Positions 1 through 5,091 of a DNA stretch of 6,346 nucleotides are shown one piece after another. Below the pieces are notes generated by a model. The model did no database searches. It saw nothing but the letters and a program-made list of their open reading frames with translations, and had not been told where the DNA came from. Position 1 is the stretch's first letter. Each line of letters opens with the position of its first letter. Source of the DNA: Phycisphaerales bacterium (lineage in GTDB: Bacteria > Planctomycetota > Phycisphaerae > Phycisphaerales > UBA1924); the NCBI GenBank assembly GCA_003511945.1, contig DOJA01000190.1, positions 1 through 6,346 on the forward strand, in the 5' to 3' direction. The position numbers and the translations under genes were made by a program.

Positions 1-21
1 GGGGCCGGGGGGGCCGGGGGG
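1..21 (+). repeat. G-run low-complexity edge (possible G-quadruplex)
   Basis: Three G runs (1-4, 7-13 and 16-21) are separated only by CC dinucleotides. The seven-base run can be split to supply a fourth tract, so the plus strand could form a G-quadruplex. The stretch reads through as Gly/Ala codons of the partial gene. It sits exactly at the window edge, and homopolymer errors there could distort the first codons. Confidence 0.5.
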
Positions 22-264
22 CGCCTTATTCGCGAGGAGATCGAGCACACACTGCGCACCGCGGAACACGCCGCCGACAAGGCCATCGTCTGCCGGGTCG
101 ATCCCTCCCGTCCGCCCCGCGGCGCCGCCCTCATCCGTCTGGCGGCGGACCTGGGCACGATTCTCGAAGACCACCGCTCGCTCTGGTTCGCCCGCAACCG
201 CGAGGGAGGCCTCGACTCCAGCGCGGCACACTTCGAGCGCCTCATCGACGACTACGCCGGCTGA
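1..264 (+). CDS. C-terminal fragment of an unidentified protein, possibly a GH20-like glycosidase
   Basis: An open frame runs from the window edge to a TGA at 262-264, giving 87 residues of a protein whose start lies outside the window. Apart from a Gly/Ala-rich first eight codons made of G runs, it has ordinary codon use. It is rich in charged helix-forming residues and ends with a segment containing 'LEDHRSLWFARNREGGLDSS'. The pattern (acidic)-HR-x-LW-x-x-RNR-x-GGL-x-x-S recalls the C-terminal helical tail of some bacterial family 20 beta-N-acetylhexosaminidases. That is my recollection of the family, not a search result, and no catalytic residues lie in this fragment. The stop is 26 bp upstream of the endonuclease IV start on the same strand, so the two may be cotranscribed. 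The frame is fairly secure; the function is tentative. Confidence 0.6.
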   Translation, partial: GAGGAGGRLIREEIEHTLRTAEHAADKAIVCRVDPSRPPRGAALIRLAADLGTILEDHRSLWFARNREGGLDSSAAHFERLIDDYAG

Positions 265-290
265 GCGCCACACGCCGCTACCATCCCCCC

Positions 291-1325
291 GTGTTCGGCT
301 CCCATCTCTCCATCGCCGGCGCCATGGTCAACGCCTTGCGCGAGGCCGACTCCCTCGGCTTCGACACCGTGCAAGTGTTCACCAAGAACCAGCGCCAATG
401 GAAGGTCAGCCCCCTCAAGGACGAAGACCGCGACGACTGGCTCGCCGAGCAGGCGCGATTAGGATGGTCCGACCGCACCGTCGCCCACGACGCCTACCTC
501 ATCAACCTCGCCTCCCCCGATGATTCCCCCGGCGGCCTGCGGGAGAAGTCCGTCGCCCTGATGCGCGCCGAGCTCGAACGCTGCGAGGCCCTGCGCATCC
601 CCCTTCTCGTCTCCCACCCGGGCGCCCACCTCATCAAGGAAGGCCCGCTGCCGCCGGAGGAACGAGTCGAGCGTGGGCTCCGCGCCATCGCCAAGGCGTA
701 CAAGCAGCTGTTCCGCGAGACGCGGGGCGGGCGCGCCACCGTCTGCCTGGAGAACACCGCGGGCGGGGGCACGACCCTCGGGCGCTCGTTTGAAGAACTG
801 GCCCGCTGCCGCGAACTGATCCTTTCGGAGGCCGGATCCGACGCCGAAGGGCGCGTCGCCTTCTGCCTCGACACCTGCCACGCCCTGGCCGCCGGGTACG
901 ACATCGCCGCCCACGAGAACGGGGACGCCACCGGACGCAAGCGCACCCGTGAGCAGGGCGAGGCGCTCGGTCAGACCATGCTCGACCAGTTCGACCGCCT
1001 CTGCGGGCTCGCGCACCTGCGGGTCATGCACCTCAACGACTCCCTCGGCGCCCGGGGCAGCCGGCGCGACCGCCACGCGCACATCGGCCAGGGGCTTGTC
1101 GCCCTGGGCGCCTTCGCCGCCGTCGTGAACCGCCCAGGGCTCGACCGCGTACCCAAGATCCTCGAGACCCCCAAAGAGAACGACGCCGAGGGGAACCCGA
1201 TGGACGCGGTCAACCTGAAGCGCCTCAAGTCGCTCATCCGACGCCCGGAGTCGGGGGCCGCACCCGCGCCGATCGCGCCCGCCCGCCCGAATCGGGTGCG
1301 GCGGCCCGGTCGGGCTGTCCGATAG
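291..1325 (+). CDS. nfo: Endonuclease IV (AP endonuclease, DNase IV)
   Basis: This 344-residue protein is an apurinic/apyrimidinic endonuclease of the Nfo/APN1 TIM-barrel family. It cleaves DNA 5' of abasic sites in base-excision repair through a three-zinc centre. All nine expected metal ligands can be placed by motif: His66 (VAHDAY), His109 (SHPGAH), Glu154 (CLENT), Asp194 and His197 (LDTCH), His247 (HLND), Asp260 and His262 (DRH), and Glu292 (LETPKEN). The DNA-contact motif FTKNQRQW is at 30-37. The GTG at 291 is chosen because FGSHLSIAG, the usual first strand of the barrel, begins at residue 2; no Shine-Dalgarno is visible. Compared with E. coli Nfo, the His-to-His spacing before HLND is about 16 residues longer, with a basic polar insert near 206-225. 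A Pro/Arg-rich tail of about 25 residues follows the barrel. The family call is very secure. Confidence 0.97.
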   Translation: MFGSHLSIAGAMVNALREADSLGFDTVQVFTKNQRQWKVSPLKDEDRDDWLAEQARLGWSDRTVAHDAYLINLASPDDSPGGLREKSVALMRAELERCEALRIPLLVSHPGAHLIKEGPLPPEERVERGLRAIAKAYKQLFRETRGGRATVCLENTAGGGTTLGRSFEELARCRELILSEAGSDAEGRVAFCLDTCHALAAGYDIAAHENGDATGRKRTREQGEALGQTMLDQFDRLCGLAHLRVMHLNDSLGARGSRRDRHAHIGQGLVALGAFAAVVNRPGLDRVPKILETPKENDAEGNPMDAVNLKRLKSLIRRPESGAAPAPIAPARPNRVRRPGRAVR

Positions 1326-1348
1326 TCCAATCTGGTCCCGGGGCTACC

Positions 1349-1355
1349 GGGGGAG
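1349..1355 (+). promoter_or_regulatory. Possible Shine-Dalgarno favouring an alternative GTG start
   Basis: GGGGGAG lies 7 nt before a GTG at 1363, in frame with the TPR lipoprotein gene. If used, it adds 12 residues containing three cysteines before Met at 1399. In such G-rich DNA it could be chance. It is the only real argument against the ATG at 1399. Confidence 0.3.
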
Positions 1356-1398
1356 CGCCCGGGTGCGTTCGGATTCCATCCGTCTCTGCTGTCGCTGC

Positions 1399-2397
1399 AT
1401 GGCCAACTTCCGCCCATCACGCCCGATCGCTCTCCTCACCCTGCTCGCCGCGGCGATCGGCGGCTGCTCGTCCTCGCGCCGGGGCCACGACGGCGCCGCG
1501 CCGGCCGCCGAGCCGGAGGTCACCCAGTACCTCGACGACGCGCGCACGATGCGGGAAGCCGGGCGCGACGACGAGGCCCTCGCCCTCCTCGCCCGCGCCA
1601 TCGAGGAAAACCCGACCCTCGCCGTCGCCCATGTCCAGATGGGCGAGATCTACCGCGAGAAGGGCGAGTACACCCAGGCCGAGCGCTCCTACGCACGAGC
1701 CGCCACCGTCGAGCCCGCCAACTTCGACGCGCAGTACGGGCACGGGCTCGTCCTCCACCTGCTCGACCGGCTGAGCGACGCCGTCCGCGCCTACCTCCGC
1801 GCGCTGTCCATCCGTCCCGACGACTTCGCCGCCAACCTGAATGTCGCCACCGCCTACCTCCAGCTCGACGGCCCGCCCCAGGCCCTGCCCTACGCTCGCC
1901 GGGCCGTGGAACTCAACCCCGCGAGCGGCCCCGCCCACGCCAATCTCGGCGCCGTCTACAGCGCCATGAACCGCCACGCCGAGGCCATCGTCGAGTACGA
2001 GGCCGCCTCCGAACTGATGGACCTCACCCCGGCGCTGCTGCTGAATCTCGCCGAGAGTCTGGGCCAGGAGCGCCGGTACGAAGAGATGGTCAACACCCTG
2101 ACCGCCGCGATCCGCCTGGAGCCCTCCGCCCCTGCGTGGGAGCGCCTGGGCTTCGCCGCCTTCAAACTCCGGCGCTACGACCAGGCCCTGAGCGCCTTCG
2201 CAGAAAGCACAAGACTCGACCCCAACCACTACCCCGCGCTCAACGGCACGGGCGTCGTACTGCTCAACCAGTACATCCTGGGCGGAAAGGTCGACGACGC
2301 CCTCCGACGCCAGGCGACGAGCGACCTCCGTGCCAGTCTGCGCATCAACCCCCGCCAGCCGCGGATCGTGGAACTGGTCAGTCGCTTCGGGCGGTGA
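1399..2397 (+). CDS. TPR-repeat lipoprotein
   Basis: This 332-residue protein is almost entirely tetratricopeptide repeats behind a lipoprotein signal. Residues 1-22 have a basic n-region (R5, R8), a hydrophobic core (IALLTLLAAA) and a lipobox-like I-G-G-C ending at Cys23, then a flexible Ser/Arg/Ala/Pro linker to about residue 40. From about 41 to the end there are seven clear 34-residue TPR units and a less regular eighth. They show the usual Gly/Ala/Tyr positions and Pro near the end of helix B (AIEENPT, AATVEPAN, ALSIRPDD, AVELNPAS, AIRLEPSA, STRLDPNH). Such proteins are protein-protein scaffolds, here presumably lipid-anchored outside the cytoplasmic membrane; no specific partner can be read. 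I chose ATG 1399 because it gives a normal-length signal peptide; GTG 1363 has a better Shine-Dalgarno. It lies between nfo and queF on the same strand. Confidence 0.9.
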   Translation: MANFRPSRPIALLTLLAAAIGGCSSSRRGHDGAAPAAEPEVTQYLDDARTMREAGRDDEALALLARAIEENPTLAVAHVQMGEIYREKGEYTQAERSYARAATVEPANFDAQYGHGLVLHLLDRLSDAVRAYLRALSIRPDDFAANLNVATAYLQLDGPPQALPYARRAVELNPASGPAHANLGAVYSAMNRHAEAIVEYEAASELMDLTPALLLNLAESLGQERRYEEMVNTLTAAIRLEPSAPAWERLGFAAFKLRRYDQALSAFAESTRLDPNHYPALNGTGVVLLNQYILGGKVDDALRRQATSDLRASLRINPRQPRIVELVSRFGR

Positions 2398-2420
2398 GCG
2401 CGATCTCCTATCCTTCTCGC

Positions 2421-2804
2421 ATGCCCGACCCGCGACTCCTCGAAGTCTTCCCCGCCCCCGCCGACGATCCCTTCCTCATCGAGCACATCGCCGAGGAGTT
2501 CACCAGCGTTTGCCCCAAGACCGGGCACCCGGACTTCGGCGCCGTGACCCTCCGGTTCGTGCCCCGCCCCGCGCGCGCCGGGGGCGTGTGCGTCGAGCTC
2601 AAGTCGCTGAAGCTCTACTACCAGTCCTTCCGCAACGAGGGCATATTCTACGAGAGCGTCACCAACCGGATCCGCGACGACCTGGCGCAACTCATGAACC
2701 CGCAGTGGCTGCAGGTCATCACCGACTGGCGCGGCCGGGGCGGCATCCGCTCCCGCATCATCGCGTCCCGGGGCGAGGTGCCGCCGGAATGGCGCCGGGG
2801 CTGA
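2421..2804 (+). CDS. queF: NADPH-dependent 7-cyano-7-deazaguanine reductase (preQ0 reductase)
   Basis: The 127-residue product is a short, unimodular QueF of the tunneling (T-fold) superfamily. The enzyme reduces the nitrile of preQ0 to the aminomethyl group of preQ1 using two NADPH, a late step before insertion into tRNA in queuosine synthesis. Visible signatures are EFTSVCPKTGHPDF (27-39), carrying nucleophile Cys31 and catalytic Asp38 at the spacing of B. subtilis Cys55/Asp62; the QueF motif ELKSLKLY (59-66); and SFRNEGIFYE (69-78), where Glu78 matches the substrate-binding Glu97. A basic RGRGGI segment (104-109) follows. Relative to the B. subtilis protein there is about a 5-residue insertion (near 49-55) and a shorter N- and C-terminus. 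ATG 2421 leaves 23 bp after the TPR gene, so cotranscription is likely. No other queuosine genes are in the window. Identification is very secure. Confidence 0.97.
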   Translation: MPDPRLLEVFPAPADDPFLIEHIAEEFTSVCPKTGHPDFGAVTLRFVPRPARAGGVCVELKSLKLYYQSFRNEGIFYESVTNRIRDDLAQLMNPQWLQVITDWRGRGGIRSRIIASRGEVPPEWRRG

Positions 2805-2813
2805 TCGCCCCCC

Positions 2814-2834
2814 GGACCCCCGAACCCCGGGTCC
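2814..2834. terminator. Weak hairpin between convergent genes, possible terminator
   Basis: GGACCC (2814-2819) pairs with GGGTCC (2829-2834) across a 9-nt C-rich loop in the 50-bp gap between the queF stop and the stop of the minus-strand gene. No T tract follows on either strand, so it is not a textbook intrinsic terminator. In this GC-rich sequence it may be chance. Confidence 0.25.
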
Positions 2835-2854
2835 CCCGCGCCCTTCAGACCCCC

Positions 2855-4033
2855 TCACGCCGCCCGCGCGTGCTCGTCCCCGCCCCGCTGACCACCGCCC
2901 GGCGCGCCCGGCGCCAGCCGCTGGCACACGCGCAGCAGGCGCTGCACCTCTCCCGACGTCTCGCCGACGGAGCCGGAGGCGTCGATCGCCACCATCGCGT
3001 TCGCCGCCGCCTCCGAGACCTCCGGGAACCCGTAGCACCCGCCCGTCTCGTTCAGGATGTTGCACAGGCGTCGCGCCTCTGACGAATCCAACTTCTGCTG
3101 CGCCTGCTTGAGCCCGTGCGCCACTTCCTTCACGATCGTGATGTACTCCTCGATCAGCGTCCCCATCCCGGGCGTCGAGGCCAGCCCGCTGTGGATCGGC
3201 TCCGTGCTCGCCTCCGCGCCGCCGGAGGCCAGCCACTCGCTCAGCGCCGCCACCAGCGCCTCCCCGTCGAAGGGCATCCGCACCACCGCCGAAACGCCCG
3301 TCGCCAGCCGCGCCGCGTTGGTCTCCCCGCTCAGCAGCACCACGGGACCGACGAAGCCCGCCTCGCGCACAGCATCGATCGCGTGGCCAGGCCCCTTGTC
3401 CGCGCCCGACACCTGCACATTCAGCAGCACCAGGTCGAACGGGCGTTTGCGCAGCTCGTCCAGCGCGCGTCCCGCCTCGGTGAACGCGGTCAGGCGCACC
3501 TTCGTGCCGTTCAACCCGTGCGCGACCACCTTCGACACCGCCGGGCTGCTCGCCAGCAGCAGCACATCGCCCCCCAGTTGCATCGGCGCCACCTGCGCCG
3601 CCAGGATCGCCGCCATTTCCTCGTTGTCGCGGTCGACAAAGTGGCGCAGGTCGATCTTCTTCTCGAACTCGATGTCCACGCCGTGGATCGGTCCGTTCAC
3701 ATGGCGACAGTCCACCACCCGGCCGCTCACCGCTTCCGTCGAGCGCCACACCGTCGGCAGCGTCAGCGTGCAGCGCGTCCCGGGATGCAGGAAGCCCCCA
3801 TTCAGGAAGCATGCGCCCTTGGACGACAGGCGTCTGGTCCACACGCTGAACCGCGCCGTCCCCCCCGCCACATGCTCGACCGTCAGCGGGATCCCCGACT
3901 GACGGAACCCGATCCACCCGAACCCCGATGCGAACCCGCGCTCCGCGCCGCCCTCGTCCAGCGAATCCAGGATCGACCGCAGGTGCGCCTCGCTGCCCGG
4001 CAGTGCCCTGGGTTGTGTCTCCGCTCTGAGCAT
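2855..4033 (-). CDS. PilZ / degenerate receiver / degenerate HPt signalling protein
   Basis: This 392-residue soluble protein has three regions. Residues about 38-135 resemble a planctomycete-type PilZ domain (RLSSKGACFLNGGFLHPG, then VVDCRHVNG and GVDIEF), the fold that often binds cyclic-di-GMP. Residues about 155-270 have the beta-alpha pattern of a response-regulator receiver (DVLLLASS, FDLVLLNV, PVVLLSGE, VVRMPF). Residues about 290-375 resemble an HPt helical bundle (RRLCNILNETGGCYGFPEVSEAA). Key residues are missing: the receiver phospho-Asp is Asn205, its acidic pocket is Ser162/Ser163, and the KPF lysine is Met253. The HPt His is Asn325. In PilZ, the (D/N)xSxxG position is Arg68, and the second Arg of RxxxR appears to be Ile48. 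It is therefore probably a non-phosphorylated scaffold or sensor. ATG 4033 is chosen for its AGGGAG 7 nt upstream; in-frame upstream codons lose the G/C third-base bias. The gene is convergent with queF and divergent from the LuxR gene. Confidence 0.88.
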   Translation of the reverse strand: MLRAETQPRALPGSEAHLRSILDSLDEGGAERGFASGFGWIGFRQSGIPLTVEHVAGGTARFSVWTRRLSSKGACFLNGGFLHPGTRCTLTLPTVWRSTEAVSGRVVDCRHVNGPIHGVDIEFEKKIDLRHFVDRDNEEMAAILAAQVAPMQLGGDVLLLASSPAVSKVVAHGLNGTKVRLTAFTEAGRALDELRKRPFDLVLLNVQVSGADKGPGHAIDAVREAGFVGPVVLLSGETNAARLATGVSAVVRMPFDGEALVAALSEWLASGGAEASTEPIHSGLASTPGMGTLIEEYITIVKEVAHGLKQAQQKLDSSEARRLCNILNETGGCYGFPEVSEAAANAMVAIDASGSVGETSGEVQRLLRVCQRLAPGAPGGGQRGGDEHARAA

Positions 4034-4040
4034 GCCATGG

Positions 4041-4046
4041 CTCCCT
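4041..4046 (-). promoter_or_regulatory. Shine-Dalgarno deciding the start of the PilZ-type gene
   Basis: On the minus strand AGGGAG lies 7 nt before the ATG at 4033. This favours that start over the in-frame ATG at 4162 and GTG at 4252, which would add 43 or 73 residues of unconvincing, low-GC3 sequence. Confidence 0.6.
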
Positions 4047-4107
4047 GGCCCATTCTCTCGGCACGACACCCCGGCCCCAACACCGCGCTCCGGGTTGCGC
4101 GCATGCT

Positions 4108-4125
4108 TCCGGGCCTTTCCCCGGA
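4108..4125. other. Short hairpin in the leader of the PilZ-type gene
   Basis: TCCGGG (4108-4113) and CCCGGA (4120-4125) form a perfect 6-bp stem with a 6-nt loop. It lies about 75 nt upstream of the PilZ-type start and would be transcribed if the promoter is near 4300. No run of T follows on either side, so it is not an obvious attenuator. Confidence 0.3.
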
Positions 4126-4268
4126 GTCGGTCGCGATGCCTAAGAACTTCGCCGTGGTTCATCTGAGGACACGGCGCCCTGCCCGGGCTTCCCCCGGCTT
4201 TCGAGCGGCCTCCGTGATTTTCTTGCTTGCCACCGCCGGGGTGTCCGATCACACAGCCACGCTTCGGC

Positions 4269-4287
4269 GCTCACCACGATCGTGAGC
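4269..4287. promoter_or_regulatory. Inverted repeat GCTCAC-N7-GTGAGC, possible operator
   Basis: A perfect 6-bp inverted repeat (4269-4274 and 4282-4287) surrounds a 7-bp spacer that itself contributes to a small ACGATCGT palindrome. It lies in the divergent promoter region, one base from a second inverted repeat. A dimeric regulator such as the neighbouring LuxR-type protein could bind it; that link is inference only. Confidence 0.35.
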
Positions 4288-4288
4288 C

Positions 4289-4308
4289 GTGTCAGCCCGT
4301 TATGACAC
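4289..4308. promoter_or_regulatory. Inverted repeat GTGTCA-N8-TGACAC, possible operator
   Basis: Perfect 6-bp arms (4289-4294 and 4303-4308) flank an 8-bp AT-richer centre, giving a 20-bp site typical in size for a dimeric HTH regulator. The centre overlaps the candidate minus-strand -10 element (CATAAC), so binding could block transcription of the PilZ-type gene. No consensus for this regulator is known to me. Confidence 0.4.
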
Positions 4309-4382
4309 ACCTTGGCCCAGGTCTGCCAACACCCGGGGGCGGTGTAGGTGCGCCCATGGTCGTGAGAACGCTCGATACACGC

Positions 4383-4390
4383 AAGGAAGG
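4383..4390 (+). promoter_or_regulatory. Shine-Dalgarno deciding the start of the PAS-LuxR gene
   Basis: AAGGAAGG lies 7 nt before the GTG at 4398. This supports that GTG over the in-frame ATG at 4356, which has no comparable site. It is among the clearest ribosome-binding sites in the window. Confidence 0.65.
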
Positions 4391-4397
4391 CGGCCTT

Positions 4398-5084
4398 GTG
4401 AACGCCGAACCTGCATCCCCGACGCCGGGGAACGCCGATGCCTCCAAGGACATCCGCGAGGCCTGCGTGTGGCGCGACGCCCTCATGCACGACCCCTGGG
4501 CCGGCGTGGTCGTGGTCGGGTCCGACGGGCGGATTGTCGCATCCAACGCCGCCTTCGCGCGCCGGATCGAGGCCCCTGGGCCGATCGTGGGGCGCCGCAT
4601 CGCCGATCTGGTCCCGCCCGACATCGGCGCCGAACGAACGGCATTGACCCAGCGCGTCCGGGACACCGGACGCCCCCTCGTCGCGCTGGGCATGGTCCGA
4701 GGAGTCTACTGCTCAGCGGTGTACCGCCGTTGTTCCCCACGGGGTGACCACGACGACCTCCTCCTGGGCGTGTGCCATCCCGTCACCGCCCACGCAGGGG
4801 TGCCACCGATCGACTTCGATGCCGAGGTGGTCGACTGCGGTATTCAGGACTGGGGACGGCTGGCCTCTCTATCCGACCGTGAACTGGAGATTCTCGACCT
4901 GATCGGCGAGGGGCTGACGACAGCGGAAGTCGCTAAAGCGCTCCACCGGGCCGAGAAGACGGTCGAATGGCACCGCTCGTCGCTGGGCGACAAGCTCGGC
5001 GGGCTGAACCGCGTCGAGCTCGCCCGCGTCGCCCGGGAAAGCGGCGTGGCCCCGTTCCTCCGGAGGCGCGGGCTGCTGGAGTGA
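4398..5084 (+). CDS. PAS domain - LuxR-type HTH transcriptional regulator
   Basis: This 228-residue cytoplasmic DNA-binding protein has an N-terminal sensory domain and a C-terminal NarL/LuxR helix-turn-helix. Residues about 25-130 read as a PAS fold (DPWAGVVVVGSDGRIVASNAAFARRI, split here as 32-45 and 46-57, then VGRRIADLVPPD). Residues about 157-216 are the GerE/LuxR HTH: LSDRELEILDLI, then AEVAKAL as the scaffold helix and KTVEWHRSSLGDKLG as the recognition helix, ending NRVELARVARESG. There is no receiver domain, so control is probably by ligand, redox state or protein contact through PAS, not by phosphorylation. Five cysteines (23, 105, 112, 126, 147) lie in the N-terminal part. The GTG start is chosen from the strong AAGGAAGG upstream. 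It is divergent from the PilZ-type gene across a region with two inverted repeats, and its stop is 7 bp from the convergent kinase stop. Target genes are unknown. Confidence 0.92.
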   Translation: MNAEPASPTPGNADASKDIREACVWRDALMHDPWAGVVVVGSDGRIVASNAAFARRIEAPGPIVGRRIADLVPPDIGAERTALTQRVRDTGRPLVALGMVRGVYCSAVYRRCSPRGDHDDLLLGVCHPVTAHAGVPPIDFDAEVVDCGIQDWGRLASLSDRELEILDLIGEGLTTAEVAKALHRAEKTVEWHRSSLGDKLGGLNRVELARVARESGVAPFLRRRGLLE

Positions 5085-5091
5085 ATCGCCC

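Larger units (their letters stand above)
4034..4397. promoter_or_regulatory. Divergent intergenic region with promoters and inverted repeats
   Basis: These 364 bp separate the divergent PilZ-type and PAS-LuxR genes and must carry both promoters. I see no convincing gene: frames through it lose the strong G/C third-position bias of the flanking genes. It holds two neighbouring inverted repeats (4269-4287 and 4289-4308), a third hairpin (TCCGGG/CCCGGA, 4108-4125), and an AT-richer patch around 4216-4230. A weak minus-strand promoter candidate is TTGGCA (plus-strand 4324-4329) with CATAAC (plus-strand 4299-4304) at 19-nt spacing. If it is used, the PilZ-type mRNA has a leader of roughly 250 nt. 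Only the intergenic status and the repeats are directly seen; the promoter is a guess. Confidence 0.55.

Noticed and set aside
459..1082. Long minus-strand open frame antisense to nfo.
   Set aside because: It is a Gly/Val/Ala-rich translation with no domain, opposite a gene with all nine zinc ligands in place.
1304..1351. Small GC stems (GCCC/GGGC at 1304-1315 and CCCGG/CCGGG at 1337-1351) around the end of nfo as a terminator.
   Set aside because: Stems are only 4-5 bp, no T tract follows, and the next gene is close on the same strand; such stems arise by chance at this GC.
1417..2229. Long minus-strand open frame antisense to the TPR gene.
   Set aside because: Its Gly/Val/Glu repeats mirror the TPR periodicity of the real gene; no independent coding evidence.
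2229..4064. A very long minus-strand open frame of 611 residues across the queF and PilZ-type region.
   Set aside because: Its translation is Gly/Arg/Ala-rich and structureless. It overlaps queF antisense and is an out-of-frame shadow of the PilZ-type gene, a common effect of high GC.
4034..4252. N-terminal extension of the PilZ-type protein to ATG 4162 or GTG 4252.
   Set aside because: The added codons lose the G/C third-position bias, contain no domain, and the ATG at 4033 has its own AGGGAG at good spacing.
3116..4285. 389-residue plus-strand frame opposite the PilZ-type gene.
   Set aside because: It is His/Arg/Gln/Pro-rich, as expected for the antisense of GC-rich coding DNA, and has no motif.
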